Positions 10,224-19,070 of a stretch of 64,000 bases of DNA are shown here, piece after piece. Where the stretch lies: assembly GCF_000758305.1 (NCBI RefSeq), contig NZ_CP009458.1, forward strand, positions 62,001 to 126,000, in the 5' to 3' direction. Made by a program: the position numbers and the translations under genes. Position 1 is the first letter of the stretch; every line of letters starts with the position of its first letter. A model generated the notes under the pieces. The model saw only the letters and a program-made list of their open reading frames with translations. It did not search any database and was not told where the DNA came from. This stretch comes from Cedecea neteri. Lineage in GTDB: Bacteria > Pseudomonadota > Gammaproteobacteria > Enterobacterales > Enterobacteriaceae.

Positions 10224-10258
10224 AAAAAAGCCAGCGGGCAGACTCCCACTGGCTTTTG
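10224..10258 (-). terminator. tyrA terminator
   Basis: On the minus strand AAAGCCAGTGGG pairs with CCCGCTGGCTTT (one mismatch), followed by a T-run. It lies just beyond the tyrA stop, so the lactonase gene is a separate unit or depends on read-through. Confidence 0.85.
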
Positions 10259-10278
10259 ATTATAAGACCTTTTGGCAC

Positions 10279-11400
10279 TTACTGACGGTTATCATTTGCC
10301 TGCCGTAGCAGGACACGGCTCTCATTCTGGAAACGCTGCGCGTAATCCCCGAACCAGTGCTCCACTTTCCGGAAGCTGTCGATAAACGCCTGCTTGTCGC
10401 CGTGTTCCAGCAGGCCGATCGCCTCGCCGAACCGTTTGTAATAGCGCTTGATCAGCGCCAGGTTACTTTCCGACGACATGATTATGTCGGCATAGAGCTG
10501 TGGATCCTGAGCAAACAGTCGGCCCACCATCGCCAGCTCCAGGCGGTAAATCGGCGAAGACAAAGCCAGCAGTTGCTCAAGCTGCACGTTTTCTTCCGCC
10601 AGATGCAGACCATAGGCGAATGTGGCGAAGTGGCGCAACGCCTGAATAAACGCCATGTTCTGATCGTGCTCGACCGCGCTGGAACGGTGCAAGCGCGCAC
10701 CCCAGACCTGAATCTGTTCCAACAGCCACTGATAGGCTTCTGGCTGACGGCCATCGCAGTAGACTACAACCTGTTTTGCCAGGCTGCCGCTGTCCGGGCC
10801 AAACATCGGGTGCAGACCAAGTACCGGGCCAGAATGCACAGTAAGCATCGCCTGCAGAGGGCCATTCTTCACCGACGCTAAGTCCACCAGAATGCAATCC
10901 GCCGGCAGCGGAGGCAGCTTAGCGATAACCTGCTCAGTGATATGAATCGGCACGCTGACAATCACCATGCCCGCATCGGCCAGCAGCGCCGGGGCTTTGT
11001 CCCAGTCTTCTTTTTCAAGAATACGAACCTGGTAGCCGGAAAGCGTCAGCATTTTTTCAAACAGACGGCCCATCTGGCCACCGCCGCCCACAATTACCAC
11101 CGGACGCAAAGCAGGATGCAGGGTTTTAAAGCCCTTGTCGTTCTCGCTGGAGTACGACTCGCGCATCACGCGACGCAGCACGTCCTCAATTAAATCCGGC
11201 GGAACGCCCAGAGCTTCAGCCTCTTTGCGGCGAGACGCCAGCATGGAGGTTTCTCGCTCCGGCACATAAATCGGCAAGCCGAAGCGGCTTTTTACTTCAC
11301 CCACTTCCGCTACCAGCTCCAGCCGCTTAGCCAGTAAATCCAGTAGCGCTTTATCCACTTCATCGATTTGATCGCGCAGCGCGGTCAATTCAGCCACCAT
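10279..11400 (-). CDS. tyrA: Bifunctional chorismate mutase/prephenate dehydrogenase TyrA
   Basis: Makes 4-hydroxyphenylpyruvate from chorismate via prephenate, for tyrosine. The start MVAELTALRDQ gives 373 residues, the E. coli length. N-terminal AroQ chorismate mutase (about 1-90) is followed by an NAD-binding fold with GGGGQMGRLF (about residue 105) and the dehydrogenase helical domain. It lies 10 bp downstream of aroF and shares its TyrR-controlled promoter. Confidence 0.97.
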   Translation of the reverse strand: MVAELTALRDQIDEVDKALLDLLAKRLELVAEVGEVKSRFGLPIYVPERETSMLASRRKEAEALGVPPDLIEDVLRRVMRESYSSENDKGFKTLHPALRPVVIVGGGGQMGRLFEKMLTLSGYQVRILEKEDWDKAPALLADAGMVIVSVPIHITEQVIAKLPPLPADCILVDLASVKNGPLQAMLTVHSGPVLGLHPMFGPDSGSLAKQVVVYCDGRQPEAYQWLLEQIQVWGARLHRSSAVEHDQNMAFIQALRHFATFAYGLHLAEENVQLEQLLALSSPIYRLELAMVGRLFAQDPQLYADIIMSSESNLALIKRYYKRFGEAIGLLEHGDKQAFIDSFRKVEHWFGDYAQRFQNESRVLLRQANDNRQ

Positions 11401-11410
11401 AGTAAACCTC

Positions 11411-12481
11411 TTATGCCTGACGAGCCGCCAGCACACCGCTCAGATCTTTGTGGATCTCACGCAGCAGGCTGTCCGTAGTTTCCCAGTCGATGCAGGCATC
11501 GGTAACGGACACGCCGTATTTCATTTCGCTGCGCGGCTGCTCTGATGATTGATTCCCTTCATGGATATTACTTTCAATCATCAGGCCAATAATAGAGCGG
11601 TTACCATCTTTAATCTGAGCAATGGCGGATTCGGCCACGCCCGGCTGGCGACGGAAGTCTTTATTTGAGTTGCCGTGGCTGCAATCGATCATCAAGGAAG
11701 GACGCAGGCCTGCTTTCTGCATTTCAGTTTCGCACTGAGCGACATCAGCCGGACTGTAGTTCGGCGCTTTACCGCCGCGCAGAATCACATGCCCATCAGG
11801 GTTACCCTGAGTCTGCAGCAGACAAACCTGCCCTGCCTGGTTGATACCCACGAAACGATGCGGCATTGCAGCTGCACGCATCGCGTTAATCGCCGTGCCC
11901 AGACTACCGTCAGTCCCATTTTTAAAACCAACCGGCATAGAAAGGCCAGAAGCCATTTCGCGGTGGGTCTGGGATTCAGTGGTACGAGCACCAATTGCAG
12001 ACCAGCTAAACAGATCGCCCAGGTATTGCGGGCTATTTGGATCCAGCGCCTCGGTTGCCAACGGCAGCCCCAGGCTTACCAACTCAACCAGCAGGCGACG
12101 CGCAATTTTCAGCCCTGCTTCCACATCAAACGAGCCATCCATATGCGGGTCGTTGATAAGCCCTTTCCAACCCACGGTCGTACGAGGCTTTTCAAAATAG
12201 ACGCGCATCACGAGGTACAGACTATCGCTAACTTGTTCAGACAGAGCTTTAAAACGACGAGCGTATTCAATCGCAGCTTCCGGATCGTGGATCGAGCAAG
12301 GTCCACAAACAACCAGCAGGCGCGGATCGCGGCCAGCAATAATATTGGAGATCGTTTGGCGAGACTGCTCAATTTGCGCTTCCTGAGCCGCAGTGAGTGG
12401 AAATTCCGCTTTCAGCTGATCCGGCGTGATGAGTATCTGTTCGTCAGAGATATGAACGTTGTTGAGCGCGTCTTTTTGCAT
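11411..12481 (-). CDS. aroF: 3-deoxy-7-phosphoheptulonate synthase, Tyr-sensitive (AroF)
   Basis: First enzyme of the shikimate pathway, condensing PEP and erythrose-4-phosphate. The start MQKDALNNVHISDEQ gives 356 residues, matching E. coli AroF rather than AroG or AroH. Class I DAHP synthase motifs: LLVVCGPCSIHDP (metal Cys), RVYFEKPRTTVGWKGLINDP, PVGFKNGTDG, IDCSHGNSNKD. Forms an aroF-tyrA operon, so tyrosine controls both entry into the pathway and the final branch. Confidence 0.98.
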   Translation of the reverse strand: MQKDALNNVHISDEQILITPDQLKAEFPLTAAQEAQIEQSRQTISNIIAGRDPRLLVVCGPCSIHDPEAAIEYARRFKALSEQVSDSLYLVMRVYFEKPRTTVGWKGLINDPHMDGSFDVEAGLKIARRLLVELVSLGLPLATEALDPNSPQYLGDLFSWSAIGARTTESQTHREMASGLSMPVGFKNGTDGSLGTAINAMRAAAMPHRFVGINQAGQVCLLQTQGNPDGHVILRGGKAPNYSPADVAQCETEMQKAGLRPSLMIDCSHGNSNKDFRRQPGVAESAIAQIKDGNRSIIGLMIESNIHEGNQSSEQPRSEMKYGVSVTDACIDWETTDSLLREIHKDLSGVLAARQA

Positions 12482-12947
12482 GATGTCTGTCCTGTATTTA
12501 GCTCGTTTGCGATAGTCGTTTCCTCGTCGAGGAGGGCTTACTGTAACCGCGCACAGTAAAGATTGCAATCCATTATACGTAAAATAATCGTTACACCATC
12601 AATTAAAATCCGCATAACACCATTAAATATGTAAACATAAAATTACACAAAGCATAAAAATGCGCAATTTTCGGTCAAAAATGCATGACTAAACAAAAGC
12701 GCGCGTAAAAATTCAATCTGCCTTCTATGCTGATATTATCCCTTGTGAGTGCATTTTTCGTGGGGGAAGCCGATAACGATTTACGCCATCATTCCAGGGC
12801 TATTCTCGTTATTATTTTGGATAATCAGGAATATCATCACACCTGGGAATGAATGACGGAAATACGTGGGAGTGATATGCTCGAAGGCAACATCATAAAT
12901 AATAAAGGCTGGCTTCACTGGCCAGGATGCTTTTGGGCTGGTGACGC
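12482..12947. promoter_or_regulatory. aroF/yfiR divergent region with TyrR boxes
   Basis: Two TyrR-box-like sites lie upstream of aroF: TGTAAA-N6-ATTACA (12630-12647, one mismatch to TGTAAA-N6-TTTACA) and CGTAAA-N6-GTTACA (12578-12595, two mismatches). A further inverted repeat TTACTGT/ACAGTAA lies at 12539-12560. The yfiR-proximal half (12700-12947) is AT-rich with no convincing gene; the yfiL lipoprotein gene found here in E. coli is absent. Sites seen; TyrR repression inferred from the family. Confidence 0.7.
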
Positions 12948-13493
12948 GTGAAAACCACGTCTCAACTCCGCGGGCTGGCGTTATTTTTAACGTTTGTCGT
13001 CCTCCTGCTAACAATATTCAGAATGCAAGCTGCGCAGGCAACGAGCGCCGTGCTGCCCGATAAAGTCCGCACTACAGTGACCGGGATTGTCAGCTACACA
13101 CGTTGGCCTCAGTTGCAGGGGCTTCCTAAACTCTGCATATTTTCAACGGCAACCTATGCCGCGACGCTAAGCACGAAAAATAACGATATCTCATATCAAC
13201 CTCTGCTCGTTCAGTCATCAGACGAGGCATTGCGAGCGAACTGCGACGGGATATATTTTGGTAACGAGTCACCACAACAGCAGTTGCAATTAATAGAACG
13301 TTATCAATCCCGGCCTTTATTACTCATTGCCGAGCAGAACCCACAATGCATAATTGGCAGTGCTTTCTGCCTGAATATTCATAATGACGCAGTTTCTTTT
13401 TCGGTAAACCTTGATGCACTCAGCCGCAGCGGCGTCAGGGTTAGCCCGGATGTATTACTGCTGGCCCGGCCAGGGAATAATAGTCATGAATAA
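12948..13493 (+). CDS. yfiR: Periplasmic repressor of diguanylate cyclase, YfiR
   Basis: Periplasmic protein that binds DgcN (YfiN) and keeps its cyclase off; redox or envelope stress releases it. 181 residues from a GTG start, with a signal peptide (hydrophobic about 9-25, cleavage near AQA). Four cysteines (LCIF, NCDG, QCII, FCLN) fit the two disulfides known in this family. The DUF4154 core is recognisable. First gene of yfiR-dgcN-yfiB; its end overlaps the dgcN start by 8 bp. Confidence 0.9.
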   Translation: MKTTSQLRGLALFLTFVVLLLTIFRMQAAQATSAVLPDKVRTTVTGIVSYTRWPQLQGLPKLCIFSTATYAATLSTKNNDISYQPLLVQSSDEALRANCDGIYFGNESPQQQLQLIERYQSRPLLLIAEQNPQCIIGSAFCLNIHNDAVSFSVNLDALSRSGVRVSPDVLLLARPGNNSHE

Positions 13494-14730
13494 GGATTTG
13501 ACTACGTCGTCACGTCCAACGTTTAAAGGAACGTTACGTAGAATCAGCATAATCAGCGTGGTCATTGCCATGCTGGTTGTCTGGCTACTGCTTTCCGTCG
13601 CCTCGATGCTGACGCTAAAACAGTACGCTCAAAAAAATCTCGAATTGCTGGCGGTGACAGTGAGTCACAGCCTTGAAGCTGCGGTTGTTTTCCGTGATGG
13701 CACAGCAGCCAATGAAACCCTGGCTGTTCTGGGTAAACAAGGGCAATTTACCGCCGCAAAGGTGGTCGATGTTAATGGCCAGGAGCTAACGCATTGGCAG
13801 GCAGACAAGCCCTCTCAGCACGACATGGTGGGAGGCCTGGTCACCCGATGGCTATATCCTCATCCGATCAAGCAGCCTATCTGGCATAACGGCAAAATCA
13901 TCGGTGAAATGCGCCTGATAGGCACGGATGCTACCGTGACCTTGTTCGTCTGGCTCTCATTAGGCGTGCTGACAGCCTGTATTTTACTCGCCTCAGTTAT
14001 CGCATTAGGCATTTCACGCCATTTACACCGCGATATTGATGCCGCCCTGCAGAATATTACCGATGTTGTCCATGACGTTCGCAGTAACCGTAACTTTTCT
14101 CGCCGCGTATCACCGGAAAAAATTGAAGAGTTCCACCTCTTTGCCCAGGACTTCAACAGCTTACTGGATGAGATGGAAGAATGGCAAAAACAGCTTCAGC
14201 TGAAAAATGCTTCACTGCAGAAAACGGCGCTCCAGGATTCATTGACTAGCCTGGCAAACCGGGCTGCCTTCCGAACGGCGCTGGATAAACTGATTGCAGA
14301 TCCAGAAACACTCCATAACAGTGCGTTGCTGTTTATGGACGGCGACAACTTCAAGTTTGTTAATGATACATGGGGACATGCGGCCGGAGATACCGTGCTT
14401 ATCGAAGTCGCAAAACGGTTGCAGGTGTTCGCCAATACGCGTCACCTCGCCTTCCGCCTTGGCGGGGACGAATTTGCCATGCTGCTTCATTCGGTGAATA
14501 GCGAAGAACAGGCCGCTTCCGTGCTGAAACAACTGAAAGAGATAGTCGAACAGCCAATACTTTTACCTGGTGAGCACTGGGTCACCATGACCCTAAGCGT
14601 CGGCGTTGCGCTCGCAAAAGATATCACTTCAGCGGAAAGCCTGATGGAAACCGCTGACCGCAATATGTACATAGAAAAACACAAGCAACGTGAGTTGCTA
14701 ATAAAACAGCCCCAAAGGGATACATTATGA
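13486..14730 (+). CDS. dgcN: Diguanylate cyclase DgcN (YfiN)
   Basis: Inner-membrane enzyme that makes cyclic-di-GMP and, in E. coli, also slows cell division under envelope stress. The start MNKDLTTS aligns with the E. coli N-terminus (414 residues). Order: TM helix (about 22-44), periplasmic PAS-like CHASE8 region (about 45-150, TLKQYAQKNLELLAVT, SLEAAVVFRDG), second TM (about 152-178), HAMP, and GGDEF domain with intact GGDEF (RLGGDEFAML). The Mg/GTP motif reads DGDNFKFVND. YfiR restrains it and YfiB counters YfiR. Overlaps yfiB by ATGA. Confidence 0.95.
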   Translation: MNKDLTTSSRPTFKGTLRRISIISVVIAMLVVWLLLSVASMLTLKQYAQKNLELLAVTVSHSLEAAVVFRDGTAANETLAVLGKQGQFTAAKVVDVNGQELTHWQADKPSQHDMVGGLVTRWLYPHPIKQPIWHNGKIIGEMRLIGTDATVTLFVWLSLGVLTACILLASVIALGISRHLHRDIDAALQNITDVVHDVRSNRNFSRRVSPEKIEEFHLFAQDFNSLLDEMEEWQKQLQLKNASLQKTALQDSLTSLANRAAFRTALDKLIADPETLHNSALLFMDGDNFKFVNDTWGHAAGDTVLIEVAKRLQVFANTRHLAFRLGGDEFAMLLHSVNSEEQAASVLKQLKEIVEQPILLPGEHWVTMTLSVGVALAKDITSAESLMETADRNMYIEKHKQRELLIKQPQRDTL

Positions 14731-15212
14731 AAGCTTCACGCTTATTTGCACCGGCAATCCTCTTCTCGTTTCTGTTAACCGGCTGCCAGGCACCGCCATC
14801 GACGTTCTCCCCTGAGCAAGTCGCCGCGATGCGCTCGTACGGCTTCTCTGAGTCAAACGACGGCTGGTCACTTGGGCTGTCAGACAAGATCCTGTTTGGT
14901 AAAAACCAGTACAAACTGCAGCCTGAAAGCTACCAAACCATCCAGAGCATGGCCGCCAAACTTTCAGCAACGGGCCTGAAACATGCCCGTATGGATGGTC
15001 ACACCGATAACTACGGTGAAGACGGCTACAACGAACAACTCTCCCTCAAGCGAGCCAACATTGTGGCAGATGCCTGGGCCGAAGGTGCTCACATCCCACG
15101 CAGCAACCTCACAACCCAAGGTTTGGGTAAGAAATACCCGGTGGCCAGCAATAGCACTGGCGAAGGCCGCGCGGAAAACCGCCGCGTCGCGGTGGTGATC
15201 ACCGCCCCATAA
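14727..15212 (+). CDS. yfiB: OmpA-family peptidoglycan-binding lipoprotein YfiB
   Basis: Outer-membrane lipoprotein that sequesters YfiR and so activates DgcN. Lipobox LLTGC with Cys20, then a short linker and an OmpA C-terminal-like domain with the peptidoglycan-binding signature (DGHTDNYGEDGYNEQLSLKRA, NRRVAVVI). 161 residues. Last gene of the yfiRNB operon; the ATG overlaps the dgcN stop, and a terminator follows. Confidence 0.94.
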   Translation: MKASRLFAPAILFSFLLTGCQAPPSTFSPEQVAAMRSYGFSESNDGWSLGLSDKILFGKNQYKLQPESYQTIQSMAAKLSATGLKHARMDGHTDNYGEDGYNEQLSLKRANIVADAWAEGAHIPRSNLTTQGLGKKYPVASNSTGEGRAENRRVAVVITAP

Positions 15213-15234
15213 TAAAGACAAATTTAGAGCATAA

Positions 15235-15264
15235 AAAAGGGCTGCCAGATGGCAGCCCTTTTAT
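15235..15264. terminator. Bidirectional terminator yfiB / rplS
   Basis: Stem AAAAGGGCTGCC/GGCAGCCCTTTT (15235-15246, 15251-15262), loop AGAT, with A/T-runs on both sides between the convergent genes. Confidence 0.92.
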
Positions 15265-15286
15265 TTGGATGTCGCCTAAGCGAATC

Positions 15287-15634
15287 TTAGTTAAGACGCT
15301 CTTTGATACGAGCAGACTTACCAGTACGCTCACGCAGGTAGTACAGTTTAGCTTTACGAACGGCACCACGACGTTTAACAGTAATGCTGTCGATTACTGG
15401 GGAGTGAGTCTGGAATACACGCTCAACACCTTCGCCGTTAGAAATTTTACGAACAGTGAATGCAGAGTGCAGACCGCGGTTACGGATAGCGATAACCACG
15501 CCCTCAAATGCCTGCAGACGTTTTTTAGAACCTTCAACGACCCATACTTTCACTTCCACGGAGTCGCCCGGTCGGAAGGAAGGTACATCCTGTTTCATCT
15601 GTTCTTGTTCAAGTTGCTTAATAATATTGCTCAT
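15287..15634 (-). CDS. rplS: 50S ribosomal protein L19
   Basis: Large-subunit protein near the 30S interface. 115 residues, with the L19 signature (RRGAVRKAKLYYLRERTGKSARIKE) near the C-terminus, and near-identical to E. coli. Last gene of rpsP-rimM-trmD-rplS. The gap to trmD is unusually filled by an ERIC element. Confidence 0.98.
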   Translation of the reverse strand: MSNIIKQLEQEQMKQDVPSFRPGDSVEVKVWVVEGSKKRLQAFEGVVIAIRNRGLHSAFTVRKISNGEGVERVFQTHSPVIDSITVKRRGAVRKAKLYYLRERTGKSARIKERLN

Positions 15635-15662
15635 AATTTATCTCTTATCCTGGGTAAACTGA

Positions 15663-15786
15663 TATTTCCCCGTCATATTTGAAGCTGCATCTGCGCTGGC
15701 TGCTCTCCTTCACCCGAATCACTTACTGAAGTAAGCTCATCGGGATTCACTCGCTTGCCATCTGGCTGCAACTCCAACTATTTTGG
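15663..15786 (-). repeat. ERIC element between trmD and rplS
   Basis: About 124 bp of enterobacterial repetitive intergenic consensus. Diagnostic parts: GTCATATTTGAAGCTGCA at one end, the central palindrome CGAATCACTTAC...GTAAGCTCATCGGGATTCAC, and TGGCTGCAACTCCAAC at the other. It lies inside a co-transcribed operon and would form a long RNA hairpin between the two genes. Confidence 0.9.
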
Positions 15787-15798
15787 GGTTAAGGGGGC

Positions 15799-16566
15799 TT
15801 ACGCCTGCCCATCATGTTTATGTTGCTGTTGCGTATGCTCTTTTTTGAACTCCGCCAGCAACCTTGCTTGCTCTTCAGTCAGAGCCAGGTTTTCCAAAAG
15901 TTCAGGTCTTCTAAGCCAGGTGCGGCCCAGCGACTGTTTCAGGCGCCAACGGCGAATCTCCGCATGGTTCCCCGACAGTAACACCGCCGGTACTTCCATG
16001 CCATCCAACACTTCAGGACGGGTGTAGTGAGGGCAATCCAGCAACCCTTCAGCAAACGAATCTTCGGTTGCCGATGCTTCATGTCCCAAAACGCCCGGGA
16101 TAAACCGGGAGACTGAGTCAATCAGCGTCATCGCTGGTAGCTCACCGCCGCTGAGAACGTAATCGCCGATTGACCATTCTTCGTCAATTTCGGTTTGGAT
16201 CACGCGCTCATCGATCCCTTCGTAACGGCCACAAACCAGAATTAACTTCTCGTTTGTTGCCAGTTCACTGACGCCAGCTTGATCAAGCTTGCGCCCCTGA
16301 GGTGAAAGATAGATAACCTTAGCACCTTCTCCCGCCGCTGCTTTCGCTGCGTGGATGGCTTCCCGCAAAGGGTTCACCATCATCAGCATTCCCGGTCCGC
16401 CGCCGTAAGGACGATCGTCCACGGTACGGTGCCGGTCATAGGTGAAGTCGCGCGGACTCCAGCTTTGAATGCTCAGCAGGCCATTTTTTACTGCCCGGCC
16501 AGTTACCCCGTAATCGGTAATTGCGCGGAACATTTCAGGAAACAGGCTAACAATACCAATAAACAC
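15799..16566 (-). CDS. trmD: tRNA (guanine-37-N1)-methyltransferase TrmD
   Basis: SPOUT-class enzyme that methylates G37 next to the anticodon, preventing frameshifting. 255 residues, as in E. coli. Knotted-fold SAM-binding motifs: LSPQGRKLDQ, LVCGRYEGIDERV and SIGDYVLSGGE; the N-terminal GIVSLFPEMF and RPYGGGPGMLMM are also typical. Third gene of the ribosomal operon. Confidence 0.98.
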   Translation of the reverse strand: MFIGIVSLFPEMFRAITDYGVTGRAVKNGLLSIQSWSPRDFTYDRHRTVDDRPYGGGPGMLMMVNPLREAIHAAKAAAGEGAKVIYLSPQGRKLDQAGVSELATNEKLILVCGRYEGIDERVIQTEIDEEWSIGDYVLSGGELPAMTLIDSVSRFIPGVLGHEASATEDSFAEGLLDCPHYTRPEVLDGMEVPAVLLSGNHAEIRRWRLKQSLGRTWLRRPELLENLALTEEQARLLAEFKKEHTQQQHKHDGQA

Positions 16567-16612
16567 GAGCCAATCCCCATTATGCTAGCGACTACCGTAT
16601 GATTTCGGAGTT

Positions 16613-17161
16613 TTAAAAACCAGGATCCCAATCTACTTCAATGGTTTGAGTAGCGAGATCGACTTTCTTGATAACCTGCCCATCGAGGAACGGAACCAGC
16701 CGCTCCTTGATACCAAATGCATCCTTCAGGTTTGCCTTGATGACGAGAACGTCATTCGAGCCGGTTTCCATCATGTCGATGACTTTACCGAGCTGGTAGC
16801 CTTGAGTGGTCACTACCTGGCAGCCCATAAGGTCTTTCCAGTAGTAGTCACCCGCTTCAAGAGCCGGCAGCTGCGTTGAATCCACGACAATTTCGCAATT
16901 GGTCAGAAGATTCGCTGCATCCCGATCGTCAACGCCTTGCAGCTTGATGATCAGATCCTGATTGTGGTGCTTCCAGCTTTCCAGCTGTACTTGCTGCCAC
17001 TGACCGCCGCGCTGGATAAACCAGGGCTGGTAGTCAAAAATGCTTTCGGCGTCTTCGGTGGAGGAAAACACTCTGAGCCAACCACGAATACCGTAGGAGG
17101 AGCCCATCTTGCCCAACACAATTGGGTTAACAGGAACCTGTGCGGCGAGTTGCTTGCTCAT
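16613..17161 (-). CDS. rimM: Ribosome maturation factor RimM
   Basis: 30S assembly factor that binds S19 and helps form the 3' head domain. The start MSKQLAAQVP gives 182 residues as in E. coli; two upstream in-frame codons are ignored. N-terminal RimM barrel (VLGKMGSSYGIRGWLRVFSST) and C-terminal PRC barrel (GDYYWKDLMGCQV, GSNDVLVIK, VPFLDGQVIKKVDL). It sits between rpsP and trmD. Confidence 0.97.
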   Translation of the reverse strand: MSKQLAAQVPVNPIVLGKMGSSYGIRGWLRVFSSTEDAESIFDYQPWFIQRGGQWQQVQLESWKHHNQDLIIKLQGVDDRDAANLLTNCEIVVDSTQLPALEAGDYYWKDLMGCQVVTTQGYQLGKVIDMMETGSNDVLVIKANLKDAFGIKERLVPFLDGQVIKKVDLATQTIEVDWDPGF

Positions 17162-17179
17162 CATGACCACCGTGACAGA

Positions 17180-17428
17180 TTAAGCTGCTTTCTTAGCTTC
17201 TTTGATCAGCGCAGCAACGCGATCAGAAACGGTTGCGCCCTGGCCAACCCAATGAGCTACGCGATCCAGATCCAGGCGAACGCCTTCTTCTTTCTCGTTA
17301 GCGATAGGGTTGAAGAAACCAACGCGCTCAATGAAGCGACCGTTACGTGCATTACGGCTATCAGTAACGACAACCTGGTAGAACGGACGCTTTTTAGCGC
17401 CGTGACGTGCTAAACGAATAGTTACCAT
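17180..17428 (-). CDS. rpsP: 30S ribosomal protein S16
   Basis: Assembly-critical 30S protein. The start MVTIRLARHGAKKRPFYQ gives 82 residues, the E. coli length; the longer in-frame extension runs into the leader hairpin. First gene of the rpsP-rimM-trmD-rplS operon, preceded by GAGG. Confidence 0.98.
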   Translation of the reverse strand: MVTIRLARHGAKKRPFYQVVVTDSRNARNGRFIERVGFFNPIANEKEEGVRLDLDRVAHWVGQGATVSDRVAALIKEAKKAA

Positions 17429-17443
17429 AACATCCTCTTTAGT

Positions 17444-17481
17444 GAATAAAACGCCGGGCCCCATCGAGGGATGGAGCCCGG
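17444..17481 (-). terminator. Hairpin/attenuator between ffh and rpsP
   Basis: Minus strand: CCGGGC-T-CCATC / GATGG-G-GCCCGG (one mismatch, tetraloop CCTC) followed by CGTTTTATT. It lies between ffh and the rpsP start and would end ffh transcripts or limit read-through into the ribosomal operon. Confidence 0.8.
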
Positions 17482-17541
17482 TGTCATATTAAAAGCCCGA
17501 AAATTTTACTGATTTCTGGGGAAAAAGCAATCGAAAAGAGC

Positions 17542-18903
17542 TTAGCGGCCAGGGAAACCTGGCGGCATCATCCCTTTCATACCACGCATCATTTTGGCCA
17601 TGCCGCCTTTCTTCATTTTCTTCATCATGCGCTGCATGTCATCAAACTGCTTCAGCAGACGGTTAACGTCCTGTACCTGCATGCCGGAACCCTGCGCGAT
17701 ACGGCGCTTGCGGGAACCTTTAATGATGTCCGGCTGGGCGCGTTCTTTCAGCGTCATCGAGCTGATGATCGCCTCCATACGCACCAGCACTTTGTCGTCC
17801 ATCTGGGATTTAACGTTGTCCGGTAACTGACCCATGCCCGGCAGCTTGCTCATCATGCTTGCCATGCCGCCCATGTTTTTCATCTGTTTGAGCTGTTCAA
17901 GGAAGTCGGTCAGGTCGAAGCCGTCGCCTTTTTTCAGCTTGCTGGCGAGTTTCTCAGCCTGCGCGCGGTCAACCTTACTTTCGATATCTTCAATCAGCGA
18001 CAGCACGTCGCCCATGCCGAGGATACGGGAGGCAATACGGTCCGGGTGGAACGGCTCCAGCGCTTCGGTTTTCTCCCCAACGCCGAGGAATTTGATTGGC
18101 TTGCCGGTGATATGGCGAATCGACAGCGCTGCACCGCCGCGGGCGTCGCCGTCCACTTTAGTCAGCACCACGCCGGTCAGCGGCAGCGCTTCGTTGAACG
18201 CCTTCGCGGTATTCGCCGCATCCTGACCGGTCATGGCATCGACCACAAACAGCGTTTCTACCGGCTTAATTGCGGCATGAACCTGTTTGATTTCGTCCAT
18301 CATCGCTTCGTCAACGTGCAAACGACCGGCGGTATCCACCAGCAGCACGTCGTAGAACTTCAGCTTCGCTTCTTTCAGCGCAGCGTTAACGATATCGACA
18401 GGTTTTTGCTGAGCGTCAGACGGGAAGAAGTCCACTTCAACCTGCTGAGCCAGGGTTTCCAGCTGTTTAATCGCCGCCGGGCGATAAACGTCCGCTGAAA
18501 CCACCAACACTTTTTTCTTCTGCTTTTCGCGCAGGAATTTACCTAACTTACCGACGCTGGTAGTTTTACCGGCACCCTGCAGACCCGCCATCAGCACGAC
18601 TGCCGGTGGCTGCGCCGCCAGGTTCAGGCTGCTGTTCTCTTCGCCCATCGCGGAAACCAGTTCAGCGCGAACGATTTTGACGAACTCCTGGCCCGGGGTC
18701 AGGCTTTTATTGACTTCATGCCCCACCGCTTTTTCTTTAACGCGGTTGATAAAATCACGCACTACCGGCAACGCAACGTCCGCCTCCAGCAGCGCCATGC
18801 GCACTTCGCGCAGCGTCTCTTTAACGTTTTCTTCGGTTAGCCGCCCACGGCCGCTAATATTGCGCAGGGTACGCGACAGACGGTCTGTTAAATTATCAAA
18901 CAT
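17542..18903 (-). CDS. ffh: Signal recognition particle GTPase Ffh
   Basis: SRP54 homologue that binds 4.5S RNA and signal sequences and delivers ribosomes to FtsY. 453 residues as in E. coli. N domain (1-90), G domain with GLQGAGKTTSVGKL, VDTAGRLH and TKVDGDARGG, then the methionine-rich M domain ending in MKKMKKGGMAKMMRG. Divergent from ypjD. Confidence 0.98.
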   Translation of the reverse strand: MFDNLTDRLSRTLRNISGRGRLTEENVKETLREVRMALLEADVALPVVRDFINRVKEKAVGHEVNKSLTPGQEFVKIVRAELVSAMGEENSSLNLAAQPPAVVLMAGLQGAGKTTSVGKLGKFLREKQKKKVLVVSADVYRPAAIKQLETLAQQVEVDFFPSDAQQKPVDIVNAALKEAKLKFYDVLLVDTAGRLHVDEAMMDEIKQVHAAIKPVETLFVVDAMTGQDAANTAKAFNEALPLTGVVLTKVDGDARGGAALSIRHITGKPIKFLGVGEKTEALEPFHPDRIASRILGMGDVLSLIEDIESKVDRAQAEKLASKLKKGDGFDLTDFLEQLKQMKNMGGMASMMSKLPGMGQLPDNVKSQMDDKVLVRMEAIISSMTLKERAQPDIIKGSRKRRIAQGSGMQVQDVNRLLKQFDDMQRMMKKMKKGGMAKMMRGMKGMMPPGFPGR

Positions 18904-19070
18904 GGTATTTTGCCTAACGTGGTAACTGGGGCCGCAGCTCGCGACACAAAACTGAATTTGGCGGATTATAACATGAAGCCGCCTCGGGTGTGATCCAACG
19001 GTTGGAGCAGGCGACAGGTAACGTTATACTGACTTTTTTGTTCTCTGGCCAATTTGACCGACACCTTAAT

